Source: JBGTBQ01 sp041749275
Lineage (GTDB): Bacteria; Acidobacteriota; Blastocatellia; Pyrinomonadales; Pyrinomonadaceae
Direction of reading: 5' to 3'
Length of the DNA: 35,309 bases
Assembly: GCA_041749275.1 (NCBI GenBank)
Contig: JBGTBQ010000034.1
Coordinates: 1-35,309 of the forward strand
Shown here piece by piece: positions 25,296 to 32,239 of the stretch (position 1 is the first letter of the stretch; every line of letters starts with the position of its first letter). Made by a program: the position numbers and the translations under genes. A model generated the notes under the pieces. That model was not told where the DNA came from and did no database searches. It saw only the letters and a list, made by a program, of their open reading frames with translations.

Positions 25296-26287
25296 TGGCT
25301 GGCTCCGAAGAGTCCCGGATTTCCGGTCTTAGGTTTTTCGTTGTCGCGCTGAATACGGCGATAGACGGTCAGACCGAACCACATTTCGTAGAAGATGGCG
25401 AGCGTCACGACCGACGCGACCACGGCGATGAGCGTCGAATTGAGCACCTTTAGCACGACGACGTACACGTCGCCGCAGATGCCGAGCGCGAGCGGCACGA
25501 GCGCCGCGACCATCAGGCGGCTGGCGAAACGGTGAAAGTGCTCCGTCTCTTCGCCCTTCTCGACGATGCGATGATAGGCCGCGGGCGTCATCAGCAACAC
25601 GATAGAGAGACCGACCAACATGAGACTGGCGAGGTGGATATACTTTGAAAGCGCGGGCAGCTTATCGAAGTTCTCCATGAGGACGGCGATCAGTTGGAAA
25701 CCCAGCAACGCCTGCACGCCCGGCAGAACCATCTTCGCCTCGGTCAGAACGTGCCTGATCTTGTCCTTGATCGCGCTTCCCTCTTCGCTCTGCATTTCGC
25801 CTTCCGGCTTTCGCTCGTCAATTTCCAACTCTCCCTTCTCCTTCCTCCCCGGCAAGCGCCCGCCACGCGGCGCGACTTCCAGACCATACCAGCAAAAGAG
25901 CGCCGCGACGCCGGCAAACACCCCCGCGAGCGCGCCCACGGTCGTCCCACCGATCTTCGCCGCCGCGACATAGATATCGAGTCCGAGCGCGAGCGCGAGC
26001 GGGAGCAATGCGAAGAGCATGACGCGCGTCGTGTAGGAGTGTATCTCCGTCGTATCTGCGCCCCGCTCGACGATACGGTGATAAGCGGTCGGCGCGATGA
26101 GCAGCGCGACCGCGAGGAGAATCATGCCAAGCGCGAGGAGTTTGATAAGCTGCGACGAGAGGGACAGCGACTCAAAACCTGTTTCGAGGAACGAGCGGAA
26201 CTGAAACCCCAGCAGGATGTGCGCGCCGAGAATCAATATGCGCGCCTCGTCGAGTGCGTTCTGCACCTTGTCTTTAAGCTCCGCCAA
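25292..26287 (-). CDS. Tandem-duplicated DUF6328-like membrane protein
   Basis: 331 aa built from two copies of about 150 aa. Copy 1 (from EARILILGAHILLGFQF) and copy 2 (from EAKMVLPGVQALLGFQL) each show the order amphipathic start, hydrophobic helix, PTAYHRIVE or PAAYHRIVE motif, two more helices and a short loop, joined by a charged linker (KEKGELEIDERKPEGEM). The pattern matches my memory of DUF6328, which is usually a single unit. About eight membrane spans. The start is a TTG at 26287: an in-frame TGA lies four codons before it, and AAGGAG lies 12 nt upstream. It leads the operon with the M20 hydrolase (4-nt overlap) and the alpha/beta hydrolase. Function unknown. Confidence 0.75.
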   Translation of the reverse strand: MAELKDKVQNALDEARILILGAHILLGFQFRSFLETGFESLSLSSQLIKLLALGMILLAVALLIAPTAYHRIVERGADTTEIHSYTTRVMLFALLPLALALGLDIYVAAAKIGGTTVGALAGVFAGVAALFCWYGLEVAPRGGRLPGRKEKGELEIDERKPEGEMQSEEGSAIKDKIRHVLTEAKMVLPGVQALLGFQLIAVLMENFDKLPALSKYIHLASLMLVGLSIVLLMTPAAYHRIVEKGEETEHFHRFASRLMVAALVPLALGICGDVYVVVLKVLNSTLIAVVASVVTLAIFYEMWFGLTVYRRIQRDNEKPKTGNPGLFGASQ

Positions 26288-26416
26288 CTGTCGCCGTCAC
26301 TCCTTCACAAAGTTTTATAATTTCGCAACTACCTGAGACAGTCCCGCGCGCAAGCCGACGGAAAACAGCCCACTGCAATGCCCACGCACGGAATGAGCCT
26401 TAAAAATGATAATCAA
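26288..26416. other. Gap between the acyl-CoA ligase and the DUF6328-like operon
   Basis: 129 bp. It would contain the promoter of the leftward three-gene operon. It is AT-richer around 26310-26330 and 26400-26415, with no clear terminator hairpin. Confidence 0.4.
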
Positions 26417-27940
26417 CTATGGCTGGGGTTTTGCCAGTTCGCGTTTTAAAACTTTACCCGTCGGCCCCTTCGGCAGCGCATCCATGAAGCGCACGGACTT
26501 CGGGCATTTGTAGTCCGCCAGATGCGCGCGGCAATAGGCAATGATCTCCTCTTCGCTCGCCGCGCGGCCATCTCTGAGAACGACGTAGGCCGCGACCTCT
26601 TCACCGTACAACTCGTCGGGCACCCCGACCGCCGCGGCCTCGTCAATACACTCGTGCGCGTAAAGCAGTTCGTCAATCTCGCGTGGATAGATATTTTCGC
26701 CGCCGCGAATAATCATATCCGATTTGCGGTCAACGATGTGGAAAAAGCCTTCGGCGTCGCGGTAGCCCACATCGCCCGTGTGGAACCAGCCGCCGCGGAA
26801 GGCGCGCGTGGTCGCCTCCGGGTTTTTGTAGTAGCCCTTAAAGATATTTTCGCCGCGCAGCACGATCTCGCCAAGTTCCCCCACCGGCACTTCCCTGTCT
26901 TCCTCGTCGAAGACATTCATCTCGTTGCCGATGGCGAGGCCGCACGAACCCGGTCGGCGGCGCGTGTCGGGCGGGTTGAACGTCGAGCGGCAGGTGGACT
27001 CGGACAGCCCGTAGCCTTCGATGACCAGACAGTCGAACTTCTCTTCAAACCTACGCATCACTTCCGCCGGCACGGGCGCCGAGCCGCACATGGCGAAACG
27101 CAGATTGCGCGTCGTCAATTCTTCGGGCACGCCCTCCGGGTATTTCGCCAGCAGCATCGAGAGCATCGTCGCCACCGAGCCGAACGAGGTCACGCCGAAC
27201 TCGGAGACGATGTGCCAGAACCGCGAGGCCGAAAAGCGCGGGCTGACGACCGTCGAGCCGCCCGCATAGAGCGCACTCATCGTCGTCACCGCCACCGCGT
27301 TCATGTGAAAGAGCGGCATCAACGTGAGCAAACGGTCGTCCGAGGTGAAGCCGAGCCACTCCACGATCTGCCGCGCGTTCGAGAGAAGATTGCCATGCGT
27401 CAACAGGCAGCCCTTCGGCTTTCCCGTCGTCCCGGACGTGTAGATGATAATCGCTTCGTCGTCCCTGTTCAGGGGAACATGAGCCGGCCTCTCATCCGCG
27501 CTCAAAATGTCCGCCGTCGCCTCGGCCACGTCGTCGAACAACACGACCTCACGGAGCGACCTCACAGCCCGGCTGACTTCGGCGACCTGCTCCGCGAACT
27601 CCGACCCGTAGAGCAGTGCCTTCGCCTCCGAGTTGCCAACGACATAAACAGTCTCTTCAATCTTGAGCAGCGAGTTGACCGGCCCGGCCAACGCGCCCAA
27701 CTTGAAACAGGCGAAGTAGGCAAAGAGATATTCCGCGCTGTTCGGCAGCAGCAGGCTCACCACGTCGCCCTTCCCGACGCCGCGCGCGGAGAGCATATAT
27801 GCCGTCCTGTTTACCAGCCCATCGAACTCGCCGTAGGTGAATCGCCTGCCGTCCTGCTCGGAGAAGAGGAACGGCTTATCGGGCGTTTGGGCGGCGCGAG
27901 TTTCGAGCAGCGCGCGCAGGTTTTCCGGACTCTCTATCAT
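26417..27940 (-). CDS. Acyl-CoA synthetase / AMP-forming ligase (long-chain fatty-acid-CoA ligase-like)
   Basis: 507 aa, start ATG 27940. ANL-family motifs are in order: the phosphate loop IIYTSGTTGKPKG (165-177), EGYGLSEST, the hinge and adenosine region GWFHTGDVGYRDAEGFFHIV, DRKSDMIIRGGENIYPREI, and the C-terminal catalytic lysine region PKGPTGKVLKREL. The enzyme activates a carboxylate to an acyl-AMP and then an acyl-CoA. Length and motifs fit the FadD/class I acyl-CoA synthetase group; chain length cannot be read from the sequence. It is divergent from the aldehyde dehydrogenase gene across a 211-bp gap, hence possibly co-regulated with the catabolic genes to its right. Confidence 0.9.
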   Translation of the reverse strand: MIESPENLRALLETRAAQTPDKPFLFSEQDGRRFTYGEFDGLVNRTAYMLSARGVGKGDVVSLLLPNSAEYLFAYFACFKLGALAGPVNSLLKIEETVYVVGNSEAKALLYGSEFAEQVAEVSRAVRSLREVVLFDDVAEATADILSADERPAHVPLNRDDEAIIIYTSGTTGKPKGCLLTHGNLLSNARQIVEWLGFTSDDRLLTLMPLFHMNAVAVTTMSALYAGGSTVVSPRFSASRFWHIVSEFGVTSFGSVATMLSMLLAKYPEGVPEELTTRNLRFAMCGSAPVPAEVMRRFEEKFDCLVIEGYGLSESTCRSTFNPPDTRRRPGSCGLAIGNEMNVFDEEDREVPVGELGEIVLRGENIFKGYYKNPEATTRAFRGGWFHTGDVGYRDAEGFFHIVDRKSDMIIRGGENIYPREIDELLYAHECIDEAAAVGVPDELYGEEVAAYVVLRDGRAASEEEIIAYCRAHLADYKCPKSVRFMDALPKGPTGKVLKRELAKPQP

Positions 27941-28151
27941 ATCTCGTGTGTCTTTTCGACTTTCACACCAGCGGACTTTGTTATATTTTATTCGACGCAG
28001 TCAGTCTCGCGGTCGCCGGCAGCAAGGAGCAACGCTCCCAAGCTTATCGAACACGCTTCCATTTCCACAACGGAGCCGCGCCGGACTGTCGCTCTCCTGT
28101 TACATTTTAGCCGAACTATTAACGCACGCGGTTCTCAAAAGAAAATCCTCT
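27941..28151. promoter_or_regulatory. Divergent promoter region between acyl-CoA ligase and aldehyde dehydrogenase
   Basis: 211 bp between two divergent starts. It has the AT-rich tract TTGTTATATTTTATT (near 27977-27991), which can supply a TATAAC-like -10 on the minus strand. A second AT-rich tract with GTTACATTTTAG (near 28099-28110) could serve the rightward gene. A small GGAGC/GCTCC hairpin lies at 28026-28038. Assignments are by eye. Confidence 0.4.
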
Positions 28152-29630
28152 ATGGAGACCTATCGTAACTTCATCGGCGGTCAGTGGGTCGAGTCATCTT
28201 CCCCGAAGACGGTCGAAAACATCAACCCCGCGAACACGGACGACGTGATCGGCCTCGTTCGCCTCTCGACGCGCGAAGAAGCGCGGAGCGCGGTCGAAGC
28301 GGCGGCGGAAGCCTTCCGTGGATGGCGCGCGACGCCCGCCCCCACGCGTGGCCGCATCGTCGCGCGCGCCGCGCGTCTGCTCGAAGACAACAAGGAAGAA
28401 CTCGCCCGTTTGCTCACGCGCGAAGAGGGCAAGACGGTGGCCGAGGCGCGCGGCGAATTACAGCGCGCGGCCAACGTCGCGGACTTCTGCGCGGGCGAGG
28501 CGCGACGCTTGAACGGCGAGACTATCCAATCCGAATTGCCGTCGAATTTCGCCTACACCATCAAGCAACCGCACGGCGTCGTCGCCTGCGTCACGCCGTG
28601 GAACTTCCCGGTTGCGATTCCGGTCTGGAAGATCGCGCCCGCGCTCGTCGCCGGCAACACGGTCGTCTTCAAACCCGCGACGCTGACTCCCGCGACCGCC
28701 GTCCGCATCGTCGAAATCTTCGAGGAGGCCGGCATCCCCGCCGGAGTTCTGAACCTCATCCTCGGTTCCGGCTCGGATGCGGGAGACGAGATTACCTGTC
28801 ACCCGGCGGTGCGCGCCATCTCCTTCACGGGGTCGAACGGCGTGGGGCTGGGCCTCTACGAGCAGGCCGCGCGGCGCGGCGCGAAGGTGCAGTGCGAGAT
28901 GGGCGGCAAGAATCCGGTCATCGTCCTCGCAGACGCCGACATGGAATTGGCCGTCGAATCCACGGCGCAGGGCGCGTTCGGCTCGACCGGCCAGCGCTGC
29001 ACCGCGACGAGCCGCGCCGTCGTCGTCGAAGAGGTCGCCGACGACTTTCTGGAGCGCATCGTCGCCCGCGCCGAAAACCTGAAACTCGGCGACGGCCTCG
29101 ACGCATCTACCGATGTCGGCCCCTCGGTTGATAAAGGCCAGTTCGAGACGGTGCTCCGCTACATAGATATCGGGCGCGAGGATGGCGCCACGCTTCGCTG
29201 CGGCGGCACGCGCGCGGACGGCGACGCGCTCGATAAAGGCTACTTCGTCCGCCCGACCGTCTTCGACCACGTGACGCCCGACATGCGCGTCGCCCGCGAA
29301 GAGATTTTCGGCCCCGTGCTCTCGGTGCTGCGCGTCAAAGACTTTGAAGAGGCGCTGCGCGTGGCGAACGATAGCGAGTACGGCCTTTCATCCTCGATCT
29401 TCACCAACGACGCGGCGCGCATCTTCCGCTTCGTGGACGAAATCGAAACCGGCATGACGCACATCAACTCGCCCACCACCGGCGGCGAGGCGCACATCCC
29501 CTTCGGCGGCATCAAGTCCACCGGCATCGGCGAGCGCGAGCAAGGTTCGACCGCGCTCGATTTTTACACCGAGTTGAAGGTCGTCTACGTGGATTACACG
29601 GGGCGCAAAAGAGAGGGCAACTTGTATTGA
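28152..29630 (+). CDS. NAD(P)-dependent aldehyde dehydrogenase (semialdehyde dehydrogenase-like)
   Basis: 492 aa from ATG 28152 (METYRNFIGGQWV). The frame is open 105 codons further upstream but that part lacks ALDH similarity and crosses the divergent promoter gap. Catalytic and cofactor residues are visible: N151 in TPWNFPVAIP, K174 in VVFKPA, the nucleotide motif FTGSNGVGLGLY, general base E249 in CEMGGKNP, nucleophile C283 in GQRCTATSR, and EEIFGPVLSV. The overall style (AHIPFGGIKSTGIGEREQGS) is close to 2-oxoglutarate semialdehyde and succinate/malonate semialdehyde dehydrogenases. With the aminotransferase downstream it could oxidise the semialdehyde made from beta-alanine or a similar amino acid. 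This is inference from context. Confidence 0.9.
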   Translation: METYRNFIGGQWVESSSPKTVENINPANTDDVIGLVRLSTREEARSAVEAAAEAFRGWRATPAPTRGRIVARAARLLEDNKEELARLLTREEGKTVAEARGELQRAANVADFCAGEARRLNGETIQSELPSNFAYTIKQPHGVVACVTPWNFPVAIPVWKIAPALVAGNTVVFKPATLTPATAVRIVEIFEEAGIPAGVLNLILGSGSDAGDEITCHPAVRAISFTGSNGVGLGLYEQAARRGAKVQCEMGGKNPVIVLADADMELAVESTAQGAFGSTGQRCTATSRAVVVEEVADDFLERIVARAENLKLGDGLDASTDVGPSVDKGQFETVLRYIDIGREDGATLRCGGTRADGDALDKGYFVRPTVFDHVTPDMRVAREEIFGPVLSVLRVKDFEEALRVANDSEYGLSSSIFTNDAARIFRFVDEIETGMTHINSPTTGGEAHIPFGGIKSTGIGEREQGSTALDFYTELKVVYVDYTGRKREGNLY

Positions 29631-29655
29631 TGCGCGAATGGTTGGAAGACCAGAG

Positions 29656-29781
29656 ATGAGAACGGTGCGGCACACATTCTGGCGGGATGGCGAGTTCTTC
29701 CTCGGCTGCTTGAACAAATATTCTGTCTATCAAAATCAAGCGATCAACGAGACCTTGGCAAAATCAATCATCAAAAACTAA
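29656..29781 (+). pseudogene. HicB-like antitoxin remnant (short ORF)
   Basis: A 41-aa frame (ATG 29656; an in-frame ATG also at 29638) reads MRTVRHTFWRDGEFFLGC, then LNKYSVYQNQAINETL, and stops at 29779-29781. The spacing of W-x-D-G-x-F-x-L-G, L-N-x-Y and the following Q match the N-terminal strand-strand-helix of HicB-type antitoxins, which usually read like WxDGDFxLGYLNEYPDYxTQGxTLEEL. The helix and the DNA-binding C-terminus are missing, and no HicA toxin is adjacent. GGAAG lies 7 nt before the ATG, so it could still be translated. Probably a decayed toxin-antitoxin remnant left between two catabolic genes. The family call rests on pattern memory. Confidence 0.5.
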
Positions 29782-29799
29782 AGGGCGAATCCACGCCCT
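29782..29799. other. Small hairpin in the aminotransferase leader
   Basis: AGGGCG-AATCCA-CGCCCT: a perfect 6-bp stem immediately after the HicB-like stop and about 50 bp before the aminotransferase start. On the minus strand it is followed by TTTAGTTTTTG, which looks like a terminator for leftward transcription. On the plus strand no T-run follows. Confidence 0.35.
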
Positions 29800-29841
29800 G
29801 AAAAATTCTTCGACCTGAAACGCTGCTCGACACCACGAGCG

Positions 29842-29846
29842 GGAGG
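29842..29846 (+). promoter_or_regulatory. Ribosome binding site of the aminotransferase gene
   Basis: GGAGG, 4 nt before ATG 29851; a slightly short gap, but it decides the start. Confidence 0.6.
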
Positions 29847-29850
29847 CGAC

Positions 29851-31161
29851 ATGGCATCACCCGAACCGACGACACAGCAATCCGAAACCGTCCGCAAACA
29901 CAAAGAATTTCTCTTTCCGGCGGTCGCCACTTATTATCAAGAGCCGCTCGCGCTCGTCCGCGGCGAAGGCGAGTACGTCTGGGACGACGCGGGCAACCGC
30001 TACCTCGACTGCTTCGGCGGCGTGCTCACGGTCAGCGTCGGCCACGCCAACCCGCAAGTCAACGCGGCCATCATCGAGCAGGTCAAGACCATCCAGTACA
30101 CCTCGACGCTCTACTGCAACCAGCCGCATTCCGACCTTGCCGAAAAGCTCCACCAGATCACGCCGGGCCGCTTGAAGAAATCCTTCTTTACCAACAGCGG
30201 CACGGAGGCCGATGACACGGCCATCCACGCCGCCAAGACCGCCACCGGCAGACACGAGATCGTCGTGCTGCGCCACAGCTATTCGGGCCGCTCCGCCACG
30301 GCGCTTTCCGCCGCCGGCCATTCGACGTGGCGCTCGCTCCCTTCACAGGTCGCCGGCATCGTCCACGCCCGCGCGCCTTACTGCTACCGCTGCCCGTTCA
30401 AGCTCACCTACCCCGAATGCGGGCTGGCCTGCGCCGAAGACATCGAAGAACTCATCATGACGACGACGACCGGCGAGATTGCGGCCTTCATGGCCGAGCC
30501 TATCTTAGGCGTCGGCGGCTTCATCGTCCCGCCCGCCGGCTACTTCGAGCGCGCGGTTGAAATCACACGCCGGCACGGCGGGCTGTTTATCGCCGACGAG
30601 GTGCAGACCGGCTGGGGCCGCACCGGAGATAAATGGTTCGGCATCGAGCATTGGAACGTCGAGCCGGACATCATCACCTCCGCCAAAGGCATGGGCAACG
30701 GCGTCCCCCTCGGCATGACCACCGCCACGCCGGAAGTCGCGGACAAGTATCCCAACCTCACCTTTTCGACCTTCGGCGGCAACCCCGTCTCAATGGCCGC
30801 CGCGCTCGCCGTCATCAAAGTTATCGAAGACGAAGACCTCCGCACGAACGCCGCCACCCTCGGCGCCTACTTCCGCCAGCGCCTCGAAGAACTCAAAGAA
30901 AAATACCCGGTCATCGGCGACGTGCGCGGCATGGGATTGATGCAGGCGCTCGAACTCGTCAAAGACCGCGAGACCAAAGAACCGCACCCGCAGGCCGTCC
31001 TCCAAGTCTTTGAAGATACGAAGCGGCGCGGCGTCCTCATCGGCAAGGGCGGTCTGTACGGCAACGTCATTCGCACGGGCGTCATGCTCAACTCGACGAA
31101 GGACACGATTGACGAGTTGACTGGCGCTCTCGATGCGGCATTCGCTACCATTGCGGCGTGA
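29851..31161 (+). CDS. Class III PLP-dependent aminotransferase (AGXT2 / beta-alanine-type)
   Basis: 436 aa. Fold-type I class III signatures: DDAGNRYLDCFGGV (45-58), SGTEADDTA (116-124), the PLP-binding aspartate D249 in FIADEVQTGWGRTG, and the Schiff-base lysine K279 in DIITSAKGMGNGVPLG. A cysteine-rich insert, PYCYRCPFKLTYPECGLAC (C178, C181, C190, C194), is unusual for class III enzymes in general. It recalls the aminotransferases found beside dihydropyrimidinases. The likely reaction moves the amino group of an omega-amino acid such as beta-alanine to pyruvate or glyoxylate. With the ALDH upstream and dihydropyrimidinase downstream it fits reductive pyrimidine catabolism. The last 43 codons are partly duplicated at 31790-31912. 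Confidence 0.9.
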   Translation: MASPEPTTQQSETVRKHKEFLFPAVATYYQEPLALVRGEGEYVWDDAGNRYLDCFGGVLTVSVGHANPQVNAAIIEQVKTIQYTSTLYCNQPHSDLAEKLHQITPGRLKKSFFTNSGTEADDTAIHAAKTATGRHEIVVLRHSYSGRSATALSAAGHSTWRSLPSQVAGIVHARAPYCYRCPFKLTYPECGLACAEDIEELIMTTTTGEIAAFMAEPILGVGGFIVPPAGYFERAVEITRRHGGLFIADEVQTGWGRTGDKWFGIEHWNVEPDIITSAKGMGNGVPLGMTTATPEVADKYPNLTFSTFGGNPVSMAAALAVIKVIEDEDLRTNAATLGAYFRQRLEELKEKYPVIGDVRGMGLMQALELVKDRETKEPHPQAVLQVFEDTKRRGVLIGKGGLYGNVIRTGVMLNSTKDTIDELTGALDAAFATIAA

Positions 31162-31184
31162 GATTCAGCACAGGTCGAGTTTTC

Positions 31185-31189
31185 GGAGG
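31185..31189 (+). promoter_or_regulatory. Ribosome binding site of the AF2212-like antitoxin gene
   Basis: GGAGG, 6 nt before ATG 31196; a strong site that starts the two-gene antitoxin-like/protease cassette. Confidence 0.7.
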
Positions 31190-31195
31190 TAGATC

Positions 31196-31414
31196 ATGAG
31201 CGCCAGAACATTCGAGGGCGTTGTCGAGAACGGACAGATCAAGCTCAATTCTCCTGTCAATCTGCCGGATCGAACGAAGGTTTACGTTGTCGTGCCGGAT
31301 GTCGAGGTTGAGCAGACCGCGCGCCTGTATAGCCCGCGCCTCGCGCATCCCGAACAGGCATCCGATTTTGTGATGGAGATTGTCGAAACTTCCCCCGATG
31401 CCGGTTTACGATAG
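31196..31414 (+). CDS. AF2212-like (DUF104) antitoxin-type small protein
   Basis: 72 aa. The N-terminal half, FEGVVENGQIKLNSPVNLPD followed by TKVYVVVPD, has the short beta pattern of the AF2212/DUF104 family (a strand, E-x-G-x-I/L-x-P, then L-P-x-x-T-x-V-x-V-x-V). Members usually act as antitoxins beside a PIN-type toxin. The C-terminal half (YSPRLAHPEQASDFVMEIVE) would be the partner-binding tail. Here the partner gene overlaps the 3' end by 17 bp and encodes a retropepsin-like protein, not a PIN domain. It starts 35 bp after the aminotransferase stop. Antitoxin function is inferred from family only. Confidence 0.65.
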   Translation: MSARTFEGVVENGQIKLNSPVNLPDRTKVYVVVPDVEVEQTARLYSPRLAHPEQASDFVMEIVETSPDAGLR

Positions 31415-31877
31415 CAATTTGTTCACTCCGCCCGCGCCTCTCGCTCTCGTGACCCTGCGCGATCCTGAGAGCGGAGCGTCACAAGCCGATGTTCCGATGC
31501 TTCTCGATACCGGCGCGGACGTGAGCCTTCTACCGCGGGCAATCGTTGATTCGCTGGGAACGGCAGCCATCCCCGGCAAGCTTTACGAACTGGTCGGATT
31601 CGACGAAAGCGCGAGCCTTACTCCTATCGTTCGCGTTGAATTGATCTTCCTCGGGCGCACTTTCCGAGGTCAGTTTCTTCTCAGCGAACGTGAATGGGGC
31701 ATCATCGGGCGCAACATTCTCAACGCCTTGCCCTTGCTATTTGACGGCCCATTTGACATGGGATTTGGCGACAAACTAAGAGCAGCAGCGTCCTCATCGG
31801 CAAGGGAGGGCTATACGGCAACGTCATTCGCTCGGGTGTCATGCTCAACTCGACGAAGGACACGATTGACGAACTGA
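31398..31877 (+). CDS. Retropepsin-like aspartic protease family protein with altered C-terminus
   Basis: The start is probably ATG 31398 (MPVYDSNLFTPPAPLALVTL), overlapping the upstream gene by 17 bp; 159 aa. The catalytic motif is MLLDTGADVSLLPRAI (D-T-G). The later conserved strand is GIIGRNILNALPLLFDGP, typical of single-domain bacterial retropepsin-like proteins that work as dimers. After about residue 125 the sequence (AAASSSAREGYTATSFARVS, ending STRRRTRLTN) is not protein-like. It is the duplicated 3' end of the aminotransferase read in the wrong frame. The natural stop was therefore lost when that fragment became joined here. The core should still fold. It may process a partner protein or the neighbouring antitoxin-like protein; no direct evidence. 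Confidence 0.72.
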   Translation: MPVYDSNLFTPPAPLALVTLRDPESGASQADVPMLLDTGADVSLLPRAIVDSLGTAAIPGKLYELVGFDESASLTPIVRVELIFLGRTFRGQFLLSEREWGIIGRNILNALPLLFDGPFDMGFGDKLRAAASSSAREGYTATSFARVSCSTRRRTRLTN

Positions 31878-31912
31878 TTGCCGCGCTCGATGCTGGTTTG
31901 GCAACGATTTGA
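31790..31912 (+). pseudogene. Duplicated 3' end of the class III aminotransferase
   Basis: Forty codons (VLIGKGGLYGNVIRSGVMLN, then STKDTIDELIAALDAGLATI) plus TGA repeat the end of the aminotransferase (31033-31161). Only a handful of differences occur over the first 90 bp, with more toward the stop. It has no start codon and lies inside the retropepsin reading frame in a different phase. It marks either a decayed tandem aminotransferase copy or a displaced native gene end. Confidence 0.88.
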
Positions 31913-31944
31913 AAAATGAACGAAATGCTTGAGAGGTAAGAGCC

Positions 31945-32214
31945 ATGGCGACAGTTTTGAGCAATGAAACTTTACAGGACGAAATCGCCGTTTCCGTAGC
32001 GCAGGTTTTGGCTTCGGCGAATCGCAAAGCGAAAGAGTTGGGCGTTGACGCGAAGGAAAGACTGATTACCGTTTCGCAGCATCTGGCGAAAGGCGTCTGG
32101 CTGTGGCGCGTACATTACGGTGCGAGGGATTACGTCGGGCGGCGCGGCGGCGATTTGATGATTGATATTGATCCGGCGAACGCGGACATCAAACAGATTT
32201 TGCGTGGACAATAA
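31945..32214 (+). CDS. Small hypothetical protein (89 aa)
   Basis: 89 aa, ATG 31945, preceded by AGAGG (31932-31936) with 8-nt spacing. The N-terminal half is helical (VAQVLASANRKAKELGVDAK). The second half is beta-like and aromatic/Arg-rich (GVWLWRVHYGARDYVGRRGG), ending DLMIDIDPANADIKQILRGQ. No signal peptide or cysteines. I do not recognise the family. Base composition matches the GC-rich host side better than the following AT-rich nuclease gene, and 25 bp separate its stop from the preferred start of that gene. It could be part of the same accessory module or a host gene of the pyrimidine locus. Confidence 0.65.
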   Translation: MATVLSNETLQDEIAVSVAQVLASANRKAKELGVDAKERLITVSQHLAKGVWLWRVHYGARDYVGRRGGDLMIDIDPANADIKQILRGQ

Positions 32215-32239
32215 AGCTGGATTTAGAAACTTATACTCA

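Noticed and set aside
27837..28151. N-terminal extension of the aldehyde dehydrogenase
   Set aside because: The extra 105 residues have no ALDH similarity, overlap the divergent ligase start and cross its promoter; ATG 28152 matches the family N-terminus.
26522..28168. Long rightward open frame opposite the acyl-CoA ligase
   Set aside because: His/Arg-rich translation without domains; mirror of a clear ANL-family enzyme.
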